A stretch of DNA of 64,000 nt from Acanthosepion esculentum (Eukaryota > Mollusca > Cephalopoda > Sepiida > Sepiidae): assembly GCA_964036315.1 (NCBI GenBank), contig OZ038509.1:28722968-28786967 (forward strand), read 5' to 3'. How positions within the stretch are numbered: position 1 is the stretch's first letter; each line of letters opens with the position of its first letter. Shown piece after piece: positions 10,498 through 23,557 of this stretch. A program made the position numbers and the translations under genes. The notes beneath the pieces are model-generated. The model saw only the letters and a list, made by a program, of their open reading frames with translations, was not told the DNA's origin and searched no databases.

Positions 10498-13480
10498 TTG
10501 AAAAATAACAAAATCTGCTATAATTCCATTTTATTTTAACATTTTCTATTGAAAAAAAAGAAAATATTCCATAATTCCATTTCATTTTAACATTATCAAT
10601 TGAAAAATATAAAAATATACAACAATTACATTTGATTTTAACATTTTCAATTAAACGAAATCTGCTATAATTCCATATGATTTTAAAATTTTCAAATGAA
10701 AAATAAGAAAATATGCTATAATTCCATTTGATTTTATCATTTTCAAATGAAAAACAACAAAATCTGTATAATTCCATTTCATTTTAACGTTATCAATTGA
10801 AAAATAACACCTGCCATAATACTATTTGATTTTCACATTTTTCGAATAACTGTAATCTGCTATAGTTCCATTTCATTTTAACATTTTCAATTGAAAAATA
10901 ACAAAATCTGCAATAATTCCATTTGATTTTAAAATTTTCAATTGAAAAAAAAGAAAATATGCTATCTTTCCATTTGATTTTATCATTTTCAATTGAAAAA
11001 GAAGAAAATCTGTATAATTCAATTTCATTTTAACATTATCAATTGAAAAATTATCACCTACTATAATTTCATTTGATTTTAACATTTTCAATTGAAAAAT
11101 CAAAAAATATGCTACAATTCCATTTGATTTTAAACTTTTCATTTGAAAAATAACAAAATCTGGGATAATACCATTTGATTTTAACATTTTCAATTGAAAA
11201 ATAAAAAAAATTTGCTATAATTATATTTGATTTTTATATTTTCAATTGAAGATTAACAAAATCTGCTATAATTCCATTTGATTTTAACATTTTCGATTGA
11301 AAAATAATAAAATCTGCTATAATTCCATTTGATTTTAAAATTTTCATTTGCAAAATAACAAAATATGGAATAATTCCATTTGATTTTAACATTTTCAATT
11401 GATAAATAACAAAATCTGCCATGATACCATTTGATTTTAACATTTTCAATTGAAAAATAACAAAATCTGCTATAATACCATTTGATTTTAACATTTTCAA
11501 TTAATCGAAATCTGCTATAATTCCTTTTGATTTTCACATTTTCAAATGAAAAATAAGAAAATCTGCGATAATACCATCTGATTTTAACATTTTCAATTGA
11601 AAAATAAAAAAAATTGCTATAATTATATTTGATTTTAACATTTTCAATTGAAGATTAACAAAATCTGCTATAATTCCATTTGACATTAATATTATCAATT
11701 GAAAAATAACAAAATCTGCTATAATTCCATTTGATTTGAACATATTCAAATGAAAAATAATAAAATCTGCTATGATTCCATTTGATTTTAACATTTTCAA
11801 ATGGAAAATAACAAAATCTGCTATAACTCCATTCGATTTTAACATTTTCAATTGAAGATTAATAAAATCTGCTATAATTCCTATGTACTTTAATATTTTC
11901 TATTGAAAAATAACAAATTCTGCTATAATTCCATTTGCTTTTAACATGTTCAATTGACAATTAAAAAAATCTGCTATAATTCCATTTGATTTTAACATTT
12001 TCAAATGAAAAATAACAATATTGGCTATAATTATATTTGATTTTAACCTTTTCAATTGAAGATTAACAAAATCTTCTATAATTCCATTTGACTTTAATAT
12101 TTTCAATTGAAACATAAGAAAATCTGCTATAATTCCATTTGATTTTAATATTATCAATTCAAAAATAACATCTGCTATAATTCCATTTGATTTTAACATT
12201 TTCAATTGAAATATTTAAAAAATATGCAATAATTCCATTTGACTTTAATATTTTCAATTGAAAAATAAGAAAATATGCTATAATTCCATTTGATTTTAAT
12301 ATTTTCTGTTGAAAAACCAGAAAATCTGCTATAATTCCATTTGATTTCACATTTTCAATTGAAAAATATAAAATATGCAACAATTCCATTCGATTTTAAT
12401 ATTTTCAATTGAGAAATAACAAAATCTACCATAATTCCATTTGATTTTAACATTTTCAATTGAGAAGTATAAAATCTGCAATAATTCCATTTGATTTTAA
12501 CATTTTCATTTGAAAAGTAAAAAATCTGCAATAATTCCATTTGATTTTAACATTTTCAATTGAAAATTATCAAAATCTGCTATAATTCCATTTGATTTTA
12601 AAATTTTCAATAGAAAAATAACAAAATATGCAAGAATTCCATTAGATTTTAACATATTCAATTGAAAAATAACAAAATCTGCTATAATTCTATTTGATTT
12701 TAACATTTTCAATTGAAGATTAAGAAAATCTGCTATAATTCCAATTGATTTTAACATTTTCAATTGAGAAATAACAAAATCTGCCTTAATACGATTTGAT
12801 TTTAACATTTCCAATTGAGAAATAATAAAATCTGCTGTAATTCCATTTGATTTTAACATTTTCAATTAAACAATATCAAAATCTGCCATAATTCCATTTG
12901 ATTTTAAAATTTTCAATAGGAAAATACGAAAATATGCAATAATTCCATTAGATTGTAACATTTTCAATTGAAAAATAACAAAATCTGCTATAATTCCATT
13001 TGACTTTAATATTTTCAATTGAAAAATAACAAATTCTGCTATAATTCCATTTGATTTTAACATTTTCCATTGACAAATGAAAAAATCTCCTACAATTCCA
13101 TTTGATTTTATCATTTTCAATTAAATGAAATCTGCTATAATTACATTTCATTTTAACATTTTCAATTGAAAAGTAACAAAATCTGCAATAATTCCATTTG
13201 ATTTTAACATTTTCAATTGAAAAATAGCAAAATCTTTTATAATTCCATTTGATTTTAACATTTTCAATTGAAAAATAACAAAATCTGCTATAATTCCATT
13301 TGATTTTCACATTTTCAATTTAAAAATAACAAGATCCGCTATAAAACCATTTGATTTTAACATTTTCAATTGAAAAATAACAAAATCTGCTATAACTCCA
13401 TTTGATTTTAACATTTCAATAGAAAAATAACAAATTCTTCTATAATTCCATTTGATTTTCTCATATTCAATTGAAAAATC

Positions 13481-13891
13481 TTAAAATCTGCTATAATTCC
13501 ATTTTACTTTAATATTTTCCATTGTAAATTAAGAAAATATGCTATAATTCAATTTGATTTTATCATTTACAAATGAAAAATATCAAAATGTGTATAATTC
13601 CATTTCATTTTAACATTATCAAGTTGAAAATAACAACTGCTATGATTCCATTTGATTTTAACATTTTCAATTGAAAAATAACAAAAGTTGCTATAATTAT
13701 ATTTGATTTTAACATTTTCAATTGAAGATTAACAAAATCTGCTATAATTCCATTTGATTTTAATATTTTCAATTGAAAAATAACAAAATCTGCTATAATT
13801 CCATTTGATTTTAATATTTTCTATAGAAAAATAAGAAAATCTGCTATAATTCCATTTAAGTTAATATTTTCAATTGAAAAATATAAAATAT
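13481..13891. repeat. Satellite sub-block repeated at 16575-16985
   Basis: About eight monomers, including the rare TTAAAATCTG and TTCCATTTAAG variants, recur 3094 bp downstream with very few changes. This is one of several kilobase-scale internal duplications in the array. Confidence 0.75.
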
Positions 13892-16800
13892 GCAACAATT
13901 CCATTTGATTTTAACATTTTCAATTGAAAAATAATAATATCTGCTATAATTCCATTTGATTTTAAAATTTTCATTTACAAAATAACAAAATATGAATAAT
14001 TCCATTTGATTTTAACATTTTCAATTGATAAATAACAAAATCTGCTATAATGCCATTTGATTTTAACATTTTCATTTGAAAAATAACAAAATCTGCTATA
14101 ATTCCATTTGATTTTAACATTTTCAATTGATAAATAACAAAATCTGCTATAATTCCAATTGATTTTAACATTTTCAATTGAGAAATAACAAAATCTGCCA
14201 TAATACTATTTGATTTTAACATTTTCAATTGAGAAATAATAAAATCTGCTGTAATTCCATTGGATTTTAACATTTTCAATTAAACAATAACAAAATCTGC
14301 TATAATTCTATTTGATTTTAACATTTTCAATTGAAAAATATCAAAATATGCAATAATTCCATTAGATTTTGACATTTTCAATTCACAAATAAAAAGATCT
14401 GCTATAATTCCATTTGATTTTAATATTTTCCATTGAAAAATAACAAAATCTGCTATAATTCCATTTGATTTTAACATTTTATATTGAAAAATAACATCTG
14501 CTATAATTCCATTTGATTTTAACATTTTCTATTGAAAAATCAAAAAATATGCAATAATTCCATTTGATTTTAAACTTTTCAATTGAAAAATAACAAAATC
14601 TGCTCTAATTCCATTTGAATTTCACATATTCAATTGAAAAATAAGGAAATCTGCTATAATTATATTTGATTTTAACATTTTCAATTGAAGATTAATAAAA
14701 TCTGCTATAATTCCATTTGACTTAAATATTTTCAATTGAAAAATAACAAAATCTGCTATAATTGCATTTGATTTTAATATTTTCTATAGAAAAATAAGAA
14801 AATCTTCTATAATTCCATTTGATTTCATATTTTCAATTGAAAAATATAAAATATGCAAGAATTCCATTTGGATTTTAACATTTTCAATTGAAAAATAATA
14901 AACTCTGCTATAATTCCATTTGATTTTAACATTTTCAATTGAGGATTAACAAAATCGGCTATAATTCCATTTGAATTTCACATATTCAATTGAAAAATAA
15001 GGAAATCTGCTATAATTCCATTTGACTTTAATATTTGCAATTGAAAAATAACAAAATCTGCTATAATTCAATTTGATTTTAATATTTTCAATTGAAGGTT
15101 AACAAAATCTGCTATAATTCCATTTGATTTTAACATTTTCAATTGAAAAATAACAAAATCTGCTATAATTCTATTTGATTTTAACATTTTCAATTGAAGA
15201 TTAATAAAATCTGCTATAATTCCATTTGACTTTAATATTTTCAATTGAAAAATAACAAAATCTGCTATAATTCCATTTGATTTTAATATTTTCAATTGAA
15301 AAATAACAAAATCTGCTATAATCCCAATTGGTTTTTAAAATTTGCAATTGAAAAATATCAAAATCTGCTATAATTCCATTTGATTTTAATATTTTCAATT
15401 GAAAAATAACAAAATCTGCTATAATCCCAATTGGTTTTTAAAATTTGCAATTGAAAAATATCAAAATATGCAATAATTCCATTTGATTTTAATATTTTCA
15501 ATTGAAAAATAACAAAATCTGCTATAATTCCATTTGATTTTAAAATTTTCAATAGAAAAATAACAAATTCTGCTATAATTCCTTTTGATTTTAACATTTT
15601 CAAGATGAACAAAATCTGCTATAATTCTATTTGATTTTAGCATTTTCAATTGAGATTAACAAAATCTTCTATAATTCTATTTGATTTTAACATTTTCAAT
15701 TGAAGATTAACAAAATCTCCTATAATTCTATTTGATTTTAACATTTTCATCGAAAAATAACAAAATCTGCCTTAATTCCATTTGATTTTAACATTTTCAT
15801 TTGAAAAATAACAAGATATGCAATAATTCCATTTGATTTTATCATTTTCAATTGAAAAATAACAAAATCTGCTATAAGACCTTTTGATTTTAACATTTTC
15901 AATAGAATAATAACAAAATCTGCTATAATTGCATTTAATTTTAATATTTTCTATAGAAAAATAAGAAAATCTTCTATAATTCCATTTGATTTAATATTTT
16001 CAATTGAAAAATATAAAATATGCAACAATTCCTTTTGATTTTAACATTTTCAATTGAGAAATAACAAAATCTGCCATAAGTCGCTTTGATTTTAACATTT
16101 TCAATTGAAAAATAATAAAATCTGCTATAATTACATTTGATTTTAAAATTTTCATTTGCAAAATAACAAAATATGGAATAATTCCATTTGATTTTAAAAT
16201 TTGAAATTGATAAATAACAAAATCTGCGATAATGCCATTTGATTTTAACATTTTCAATAGAAAAAAAAAAGAAAACTTCTATAATTCCAATTGATTTTAA
16301 CATTTTCAATTGAGAAATAACAAAATCTGCCATAATACTATTTGATTTTAATATTTTCAATTGAGAAATAATAAAATCTGCTGTAATTCCATTTGATTTT
16401 AACATTTTCAAGGAAACAATAACAAAATCTGCTATAATTCCATTTGATTTTAACATTTTTAATTTAAAAGTAACAAAATCTACAATAATTCCATTTGATT
16501 TTAATATTTTCAATTGAAAATTAACAAAATCTGCTATAATTCCATTTGATTTTAACATTTTCAATTGAAAAATCTTAAAATCTGCTATAATTCCATTTTA
16601 CTTTAATATTTTCCATTGTAAATTAAGAAAATATGCTATAATTCAATTTGATTTTATCATTTACAAATGAAAAATATCAAAATCTGTATAATTCCATTTC
16701 ATTTTAACATTATCAAGTTGAAAATAACAACTGCTATGATTCCATTTGATTTTAACATTTTCAATTGAAAAATAACAAAAGTTGCTATAATTATATTTGA

Positions 16801-19800
16801 TTTTAACATTTTCAATTGAAGATTAACAAAATCTGCTATAATTCCATTTGATTTTAATATTTTCAATTGAAAAATAACAAAATCTGCTATAATTCCATTT
16901 GATTTTAATATTTTCTATAGAAAAATAAGAAAATCTGCTATAATTCCATTTAAGTTAATATTTTCAATTGAAAAATATAAAATATGCAACAATTCCATTT
17001 GATTTTAACATTTTCAAGGAAACAATAACAAAATCTGCTATAATTCCATTTGATTTTAACATTTTTAATTTAAAAGTAACAAAATCTACAATAATTCCAT
17101 TTGATTTTAATATTTTCAATTGAAAATTAACAAAATCTGCTATAATTCCTTTTGATTTTAACATTTTCAAGATGAACAAAATCTGCTATAATTCCATTTG
17201 ATTTTAACATCTGTAATTGAAAAATAACAAAATGTGCTATATATTTCCATTTGATTTTAACATTTCGTTTTGAAAAATAACAAAATCTGCTATAATTCCA
17301 TTTGATTTCACATTTTCAATTGAAAAATAACAAAATCTGCTATTATTCCATTTGATTTTAACATTTTCACTTGAAGAATAAATAAATGTTATAATACCAT
17401 TTTTATTTCAACATTTTCAATTGAAGAATAACAAAATCTGCTAAAATTTCATTTGATTTTAATATTTTCAATTGAAAAATATCAAAATCTGCCATAATTC
17501 CATTTATTTGTACATTTTCAATTGATAAATAACAAAATCTGCCATAATTGCATTTGATTTTAATATTTTCAATTGAAAAATAACAAAATCTGCTATAATT
17601 CCAATTGATTGTAATATTTTCAATTGAAAAATAAGGAAAACTGCTATAATTCCATTTTATTTTAACATTTTCAATTGAAGAATAAAAAAATCTGCTATAA
17701 TTCCATTTGATTTTTACATTTTGAATTGATAAATATCAAAATCTGCTATAATTATATTTGATTTTTACTTATTCAATTGAAAAATAACAAAATCTGCCAT
17801 TAAAAATAACTAAATCTGCTATAATTCCATTTGATTTTAACTTTTCCCTAGAAAAATATCAAAATCTGCTGTAATTCAATTTGATTTTAACATTTTAAAT
17901 TGAAAAATAACAAAATCTGCTATAATTCCATGTGATTTTAAAATTTTAAATTAAAGAATAACAAAATCTGCTATAATTCCATTTGATTTTAACATTTTCA
18001 AGTGAAAAATAACAAAATATGCAATAATTCCATTTGATGTTAACATTTTCAATTGAAAAATAACAAAATACGCTATAATTCCATTTGACTTTAATATTTT
18101 CCTTTGAAAAATATCAAAATCTGCTATAATTCCATTTGATTTTAACATTTTCAATTTGAAAATAACAAAATCTGCTAAATTTCCATTTGATTTTAACATT
18201 TTCAAGTGAAAAATAACAAAATATGCAATAATTCCATTTGATGTTAACATTTTCAATTGAAAAATAACAAAATATGCTATAATTCCATTTAATTTTAACA
18301 TTTTCTATTTAAAAATTACAAAATCTGCTAAAATACCTTTTCGATTTTATCGTCTTCAATTGAAAAATTACATCATCTGTTAAAATTCCGTTTTATTTTA
18401 ATATTTTCTAATGAAAAATGACAAAAACTCGTATAATTCCATTTGATTGTAACATTTTCAATGGACGAATAACAAAATCTGCTGTAATTACATCTGATTG
18501 TAATGTTTTCTATTTAAAAATAACGAAATCTGCTATAATTGCATTTGATTTTAACATTTTCAATTGAAAAATAATGAAATCTGCTAAAATACCATTTGAT
18601 TTTAACATCTTCAATTGAAAAATTACAAAATATTCTATAATTCCATTTGATTTTAAAATTTTCAATTGAAAAATACCAAAATATGCAAAAATTCCATTTG
18701 ATTTTAATATTTTCAATTGAAGAATAAAAAAATCGGCTATAATTCCGTTTGGTTTCAAAACATTCAATTGAAGAAGAAAAAAATCTGCTATAATTCAATT
18801 TGATTGTAACATATGCAATTAAAAATAACAAAATCTGCTAAAATTTTATTTGATTTTAACATTTTCAATAGAAAAACAACAAAATCTGCTATAATAATAT
18901 TACATTTTAACATTTTCAATTGACAAATTACAAAATCTGCTATAATTACATTAGATCTTAATATTTTCAATGGAAGAACAAAATCTGCTATAATTCCATT
19001 TGCTTTCAACATTTTCAATTGAAGAATAAAAAAATTTGCGATAATTGCATTTGATATTAACATCTGAAATTGAAAAATAACAAAATCTGCTATATATTTC
19101 CATTTGATTTTAACATTTTGTTTTGAAAAATAACAAAATCTGCTATAATTCCATTTGATTTCACATTTTCAACTGAAAAAGAATAAAATCTGCTATAATT
19201 CAATTTGATTTTAACATTTTCACATGAAGAATAACAAAAAATGCTATAATACCATATTTATTTCAACATTTTCAATTGAAGAATGACAAAATCTGCTAAA
19301 ATTCCATTTGATTTTAAGATATTCAATTGAAAAATATCAAAATCTGCCATAATTCCATTTAATTTTAACATTTGCAATTGAGAAATAACTAAATCTGCTA
19401 TAATTCCATTTGATTTGTACATTTTCAATTGATAAATAACAAAATCAGCCATAATTACGTTTGATTATAATATTTTCAATTGAACAATAACAAAATCTGC
19501 TATAATTCCAATTGATTATAACATTTTCAATTGAAAAGTAAGAAAACTCTGCTATAATTCCATTTGATTTTAACATTTTCAATTGAAAAATAAGGAAAAC
19601 TGCTATAATTCCATTTGATTTTAACATTTTCAATTGAAGAATAACAGATTCTGGTATTATTACATTTGATTCTAAGGTTTTCTATTTAAAAATAACAAAA
19701 TCTGGTATAATTACATTTGATTTAAACTTTTTCCATTGACAAATATCAAAATCTGCTATAATTCCATTTGATTTTAATATTTTCAATTGAAGAATAACAA

Positions 19801-21630
19801 AAACTGCTATAATTCCATTTGTCTTTCTACATTTTCTATTGAAGAATAACAAAATCTGCTATAATTCCATTTGATTTTAACATTTTCTATTGAAAAATAA
19901 CAAAATCTGCCAAAATTCCATTTGATTTTAACATTTTCTATTGAAAAATCACAAAATCTGCTATAATTCCTTTTGATTTCAACATTTACAATTCAAAAAA
20001 TAACAAAATCAGCTAAAATTCCATTTGTTTTTAACATGTTCTATTGAAAAATAACAAAATCTGCTATAATTCCATTTGATTTTAACATTTTGAATTGAAA
20101 AATAACAAAATCTGCTATAAATCCATTGGATTTTAACATTTCCAAATGAAGAATAACAAAATCTGCTATAATTCCATTTGATTTCAAAATCTCCTAAGAT
20201 TCTATTTGATTTCAACATTTTCAATGGAATATTACAAAATCTACTATAATTTCATTTGATTTTAAAATTTTCAATTGAAAAATAACAAAATCTCCTAAAA
20301 TTCTATTTGATTTTAACATTTTCAATTGAAAAATAACAAAATCTGCTATAATTTCATTTGATTTTAACATTTTCAATTGAAAAATAAAAAAATCTACTAA
20401 AATTCCATTTGATTTTAACATTTTCAATGGAAGAATAACAAAACCTGCTATAATTCCATTTGTCTTTCAACACTTACTTTTGAAGAATAACAAAATATGC
20501 TATAATTCCATGAGATTTTAACTTGTTCTATTGAAAAATAACAAAATCTGCTATAATTCCATTTGATTTTAACATTTTGTATTGAAAAATTACAAAAATC
20601 TGCTATAATACCATTTGATTTTAACATTATCATGTGAAAAATAACAAAATCTTCCATAATTCCATTAGATTTTGACTGTTCCAATTGAAGAATAACAGAA
20701 TCTGCTATAATTATATCTGATTGTAATGTTTTCTATATAAAAATAACAAAATCTGATATAATTTCGTTTTATTTTAACTTGTTCCATTGAAAAATATCAA
20801 AATCTGCTATAATTCCATTTGATTTTAACATTTCAATTGAAAAATAACAAAATCTGCTAAATTTCTATTTGATTTTATCATTTTCAATTGAAAAACAACA
20901 ACATCTGATATAATTCTATTTGATTTTAACATTTTCACCTTAAAATAAACAAAATCTGATATAATTCCATTTGATTTTAACATTTACAATTGAAGAATAA
21001 CAAAATCTGCTATAATTCCATTTAATTTTAACCTTTTCAATTGAAGAATCACAAAATATGGTATAATTCAATTTGATTTATCATTTTCAATTGAAAAATA
21101 ACAAAATCTCCTAAAATTCTATTTATTTTCAATATTTTCAATTGAAAAATAACTAAATATGCTATAATTCTATTTGATTTAAAAATTTTGAATTGAAGAA
21201 AAACAAAATCAGCTATAATTCCATTTGATTTTAACCTTTTCAATTCAAAAATTACAAAATCTGTAAATTCCATTTTCAAGTGAAAAATAAGAAAGTCTGC
21301 TATAATTCGATTTGATTTTAACATTTTCTTTTGAAAAATAACAAAATCTGCTATAATTCCTTTTGATTTTAACATTTTTAATTGAAAAATAACAAAATCT
21401 TCAATAATTCCATTTGATTTTAACATTTTCAATTGAAAACTAACAAAATCTGCTATTATTCCATTTGATTTTAAGATTTTCTATTGAAAAATATCAAAAT
21501 ATGCTATAATTCCATTTGATTTTAACATTTTATATTGAAAAATAACAAAATCTGCTAAATTTCTATTTGATTTTATCATTTTCAATTGAAAAATAACAAA
21601 ATCTGATATAGTTCTATTTGATTTTAACAT

Positions 21631-22650
21631 TTACAATTGGAGAATAAAAAGATCTGCTATAATTCCATTTAATTTTAACCTTTTCAATTGAAGAATCACA
21701 AAAAATGGTATAATTCCATTTGATTTTAACATTTTCACTTGAAAAATAACAAAATCTCCTAAAATTCTATTTGATTTCAACATTTTCAATTGAAAAATAA
21801 CAAAATCTGCTATAATTCTATTTGATTTCAAAATTTTGAATTGAAGAAAAACAAAATCTGCTATAATTCCATTTGATTTTAACCTTTTCAATTCAAAAAT
21901 AACAAAATCTGTTGAATTCCATTTTCAAGTGAAAAAGAAGAAAGTCTGCTATAATTTGATTTGATTTGAACATTTTCTATTGAAAAATAACAAAATCTGC
22001 TATAATTCCCTTTGATTTTAACATTTTTAATTGAAAAATGACAAAATCTTCCATAATTCCATTTGATTTTAACATTTTCAATTGAAAAATAACAAAATCT
22101 GCTATAATTTCCTTTGATTTTAACATTTTCAATTGAAAAATAACAAAATCTGCTATAATTCCATTTGCTTTTAACATTTTCAATGGAAGAATGACAAAAT
22201 ATGCTATAATTCCATTTGTCTTTCAACACTTTCTTTTGAAGAATAACAAAATATGCTATAATTCCATGAGATTTTAACTTTTTCAATTGAAGAATAACAA
22301 AATCTGCTATAATTACATCTGATTCTAAGGTTTTCTATTTAAACATAATGCAATCTGTTATAATTCCATTTGATTTTAACTTTTTCCATTGAAAAATATC
22401 AAAATCTGCTATAATTCTATTTGATTTTAATATTTTCAATTGAAGAATAACAAAAAAATGCTATAATTCCATTTGTCTTTCAACACTTTCTTTTGAAGAA
22501 TAAAAAAATCTGCTATAATTCCATTTGATTTTAAAATTTCCAATTGAAAAATAACAAAATCTGCTAAAATTCTATTTGATTTTAAAATTTTCAATTGAAT
22601 CATAACAAAATCTGCGATAATTCCATTTGATTTTAACATTTTCAATTGAA
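21631..22650. repeat. ~1-kb satellite block duplicated at 24763-25782
   Basis: The block recurs 3132 bp downstream with nearly the same order of variant monomers. A neighbouring block around 21049-21480 recurs at 23915-24350 with a different spacing (2866 bp), so the duplicated segment was later altered by insertion or deletion of monomers. Confidence 0.8.
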
Positions 22651-23557
22651 AAATAAAAAATATGCTATAATTCCATTTGATTTTAACATTTTAAATTGAC
22701 GAATAAGAAAATCTGCCATAACTAAAAATTAGATTTTAACATTTTCATTTGAAGAATAACAAAAAATGGTATAATTCCATTTAAGTTTAATATTTTCAAT
22801 TGAAAAATAATAAAATCTCCTAAAAAAGTATTTGATTTCAACATTTTCAATTGCAAAATAACAAAATCTGCTATAATTCCATTTGATTTTAACATTTTCA
22901 ATTGAAAAATAACAAAATCTATTATAATTGAATTGGATTTTAACATTTTATATTGAAAAATAAAAAAATCTGCTAAAATTCCATTTGATTTATCATTTTC
23001 AATTGAAAAATAACAAAAAAATGCTATAATACCATTTGTCTTTCAACACTTTCTTCTGAAGAATAAAAAAATCTGCTATAATTCCATTTGATTTTAAAAT
23101 TTCCAATTGAAAAATAACAAAATCTGCTAAAATTCTATTCGATTTTAAAATTTTCAATTGAATCATAACAAAATCTGCGATAATTCCATTTGATTTTAAC
23201 ATTTTCAATTGAAAAATAAAAAATATGCTATAATTCCATTTGATTTTAACATTTTAAATTGACGAATAAGAAAATCTGCCATAACTAAAAATTTGATTTT
23301 AACATTTTCATTTGAAGAATAACAAAAAATGGTATAATTCCATTTAAGTTTAATATTTTCAATTGAAAAATAATAAAATCTCCTAAAAAAGTATTTGATT
23401 TCAACATTTTCAATTGCAAAATAACAAAATCTGCTATAATTCCATTTGATTTTAACATTTTCAATTGAAAAATAACAAAATCTATTATAATTGAATTGGA
23501 TTTTAACATTTTATATTGAAAAATAAAAAAATCTGCTAAAATTCCATTTGATTTATC
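22432..23557. repeat. Tandem pair of 563-bp satellite units
   Basis: 22432-22994 and 22995-23557 are adjacent near-identical copies of 11 monomers; a third copy lies at about 25564-26127. Marker variants include CTTTCAACACTTTC and AATTGAATCATAAC. Confidence 0.8.

Larger units (their letters stand above)
4044..17194. repeat. 51-bp satellite array with higher-order structure (duplicated domain, copy A)
   Basis: Tandem units of about 51 bp, consensus built from CTGCTATAATTCCATTTG, ATTTTAACATTTTCAATTG and AAAAATAACAAAAT. Each typical unit has a perfect 14-bp palindrome TTTTCAATTGAAAA and T- or A-tracts roughly every 8-10 bp, so the DNA is probably curved. Unit length is mostly 51 with 48-54 bp variants. 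The block matches 40588-52208 except for three length differences: one extra 1787-bp block here near 5.8-7.6 kb, two monomers (103 bp) missing near 11.56 kb, and three monomers (154 bp) missing near 15.75 kb. Long minus-strand open frames occur because 51 is divisible by three; I do not call them genes. Confidence 0.95.
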
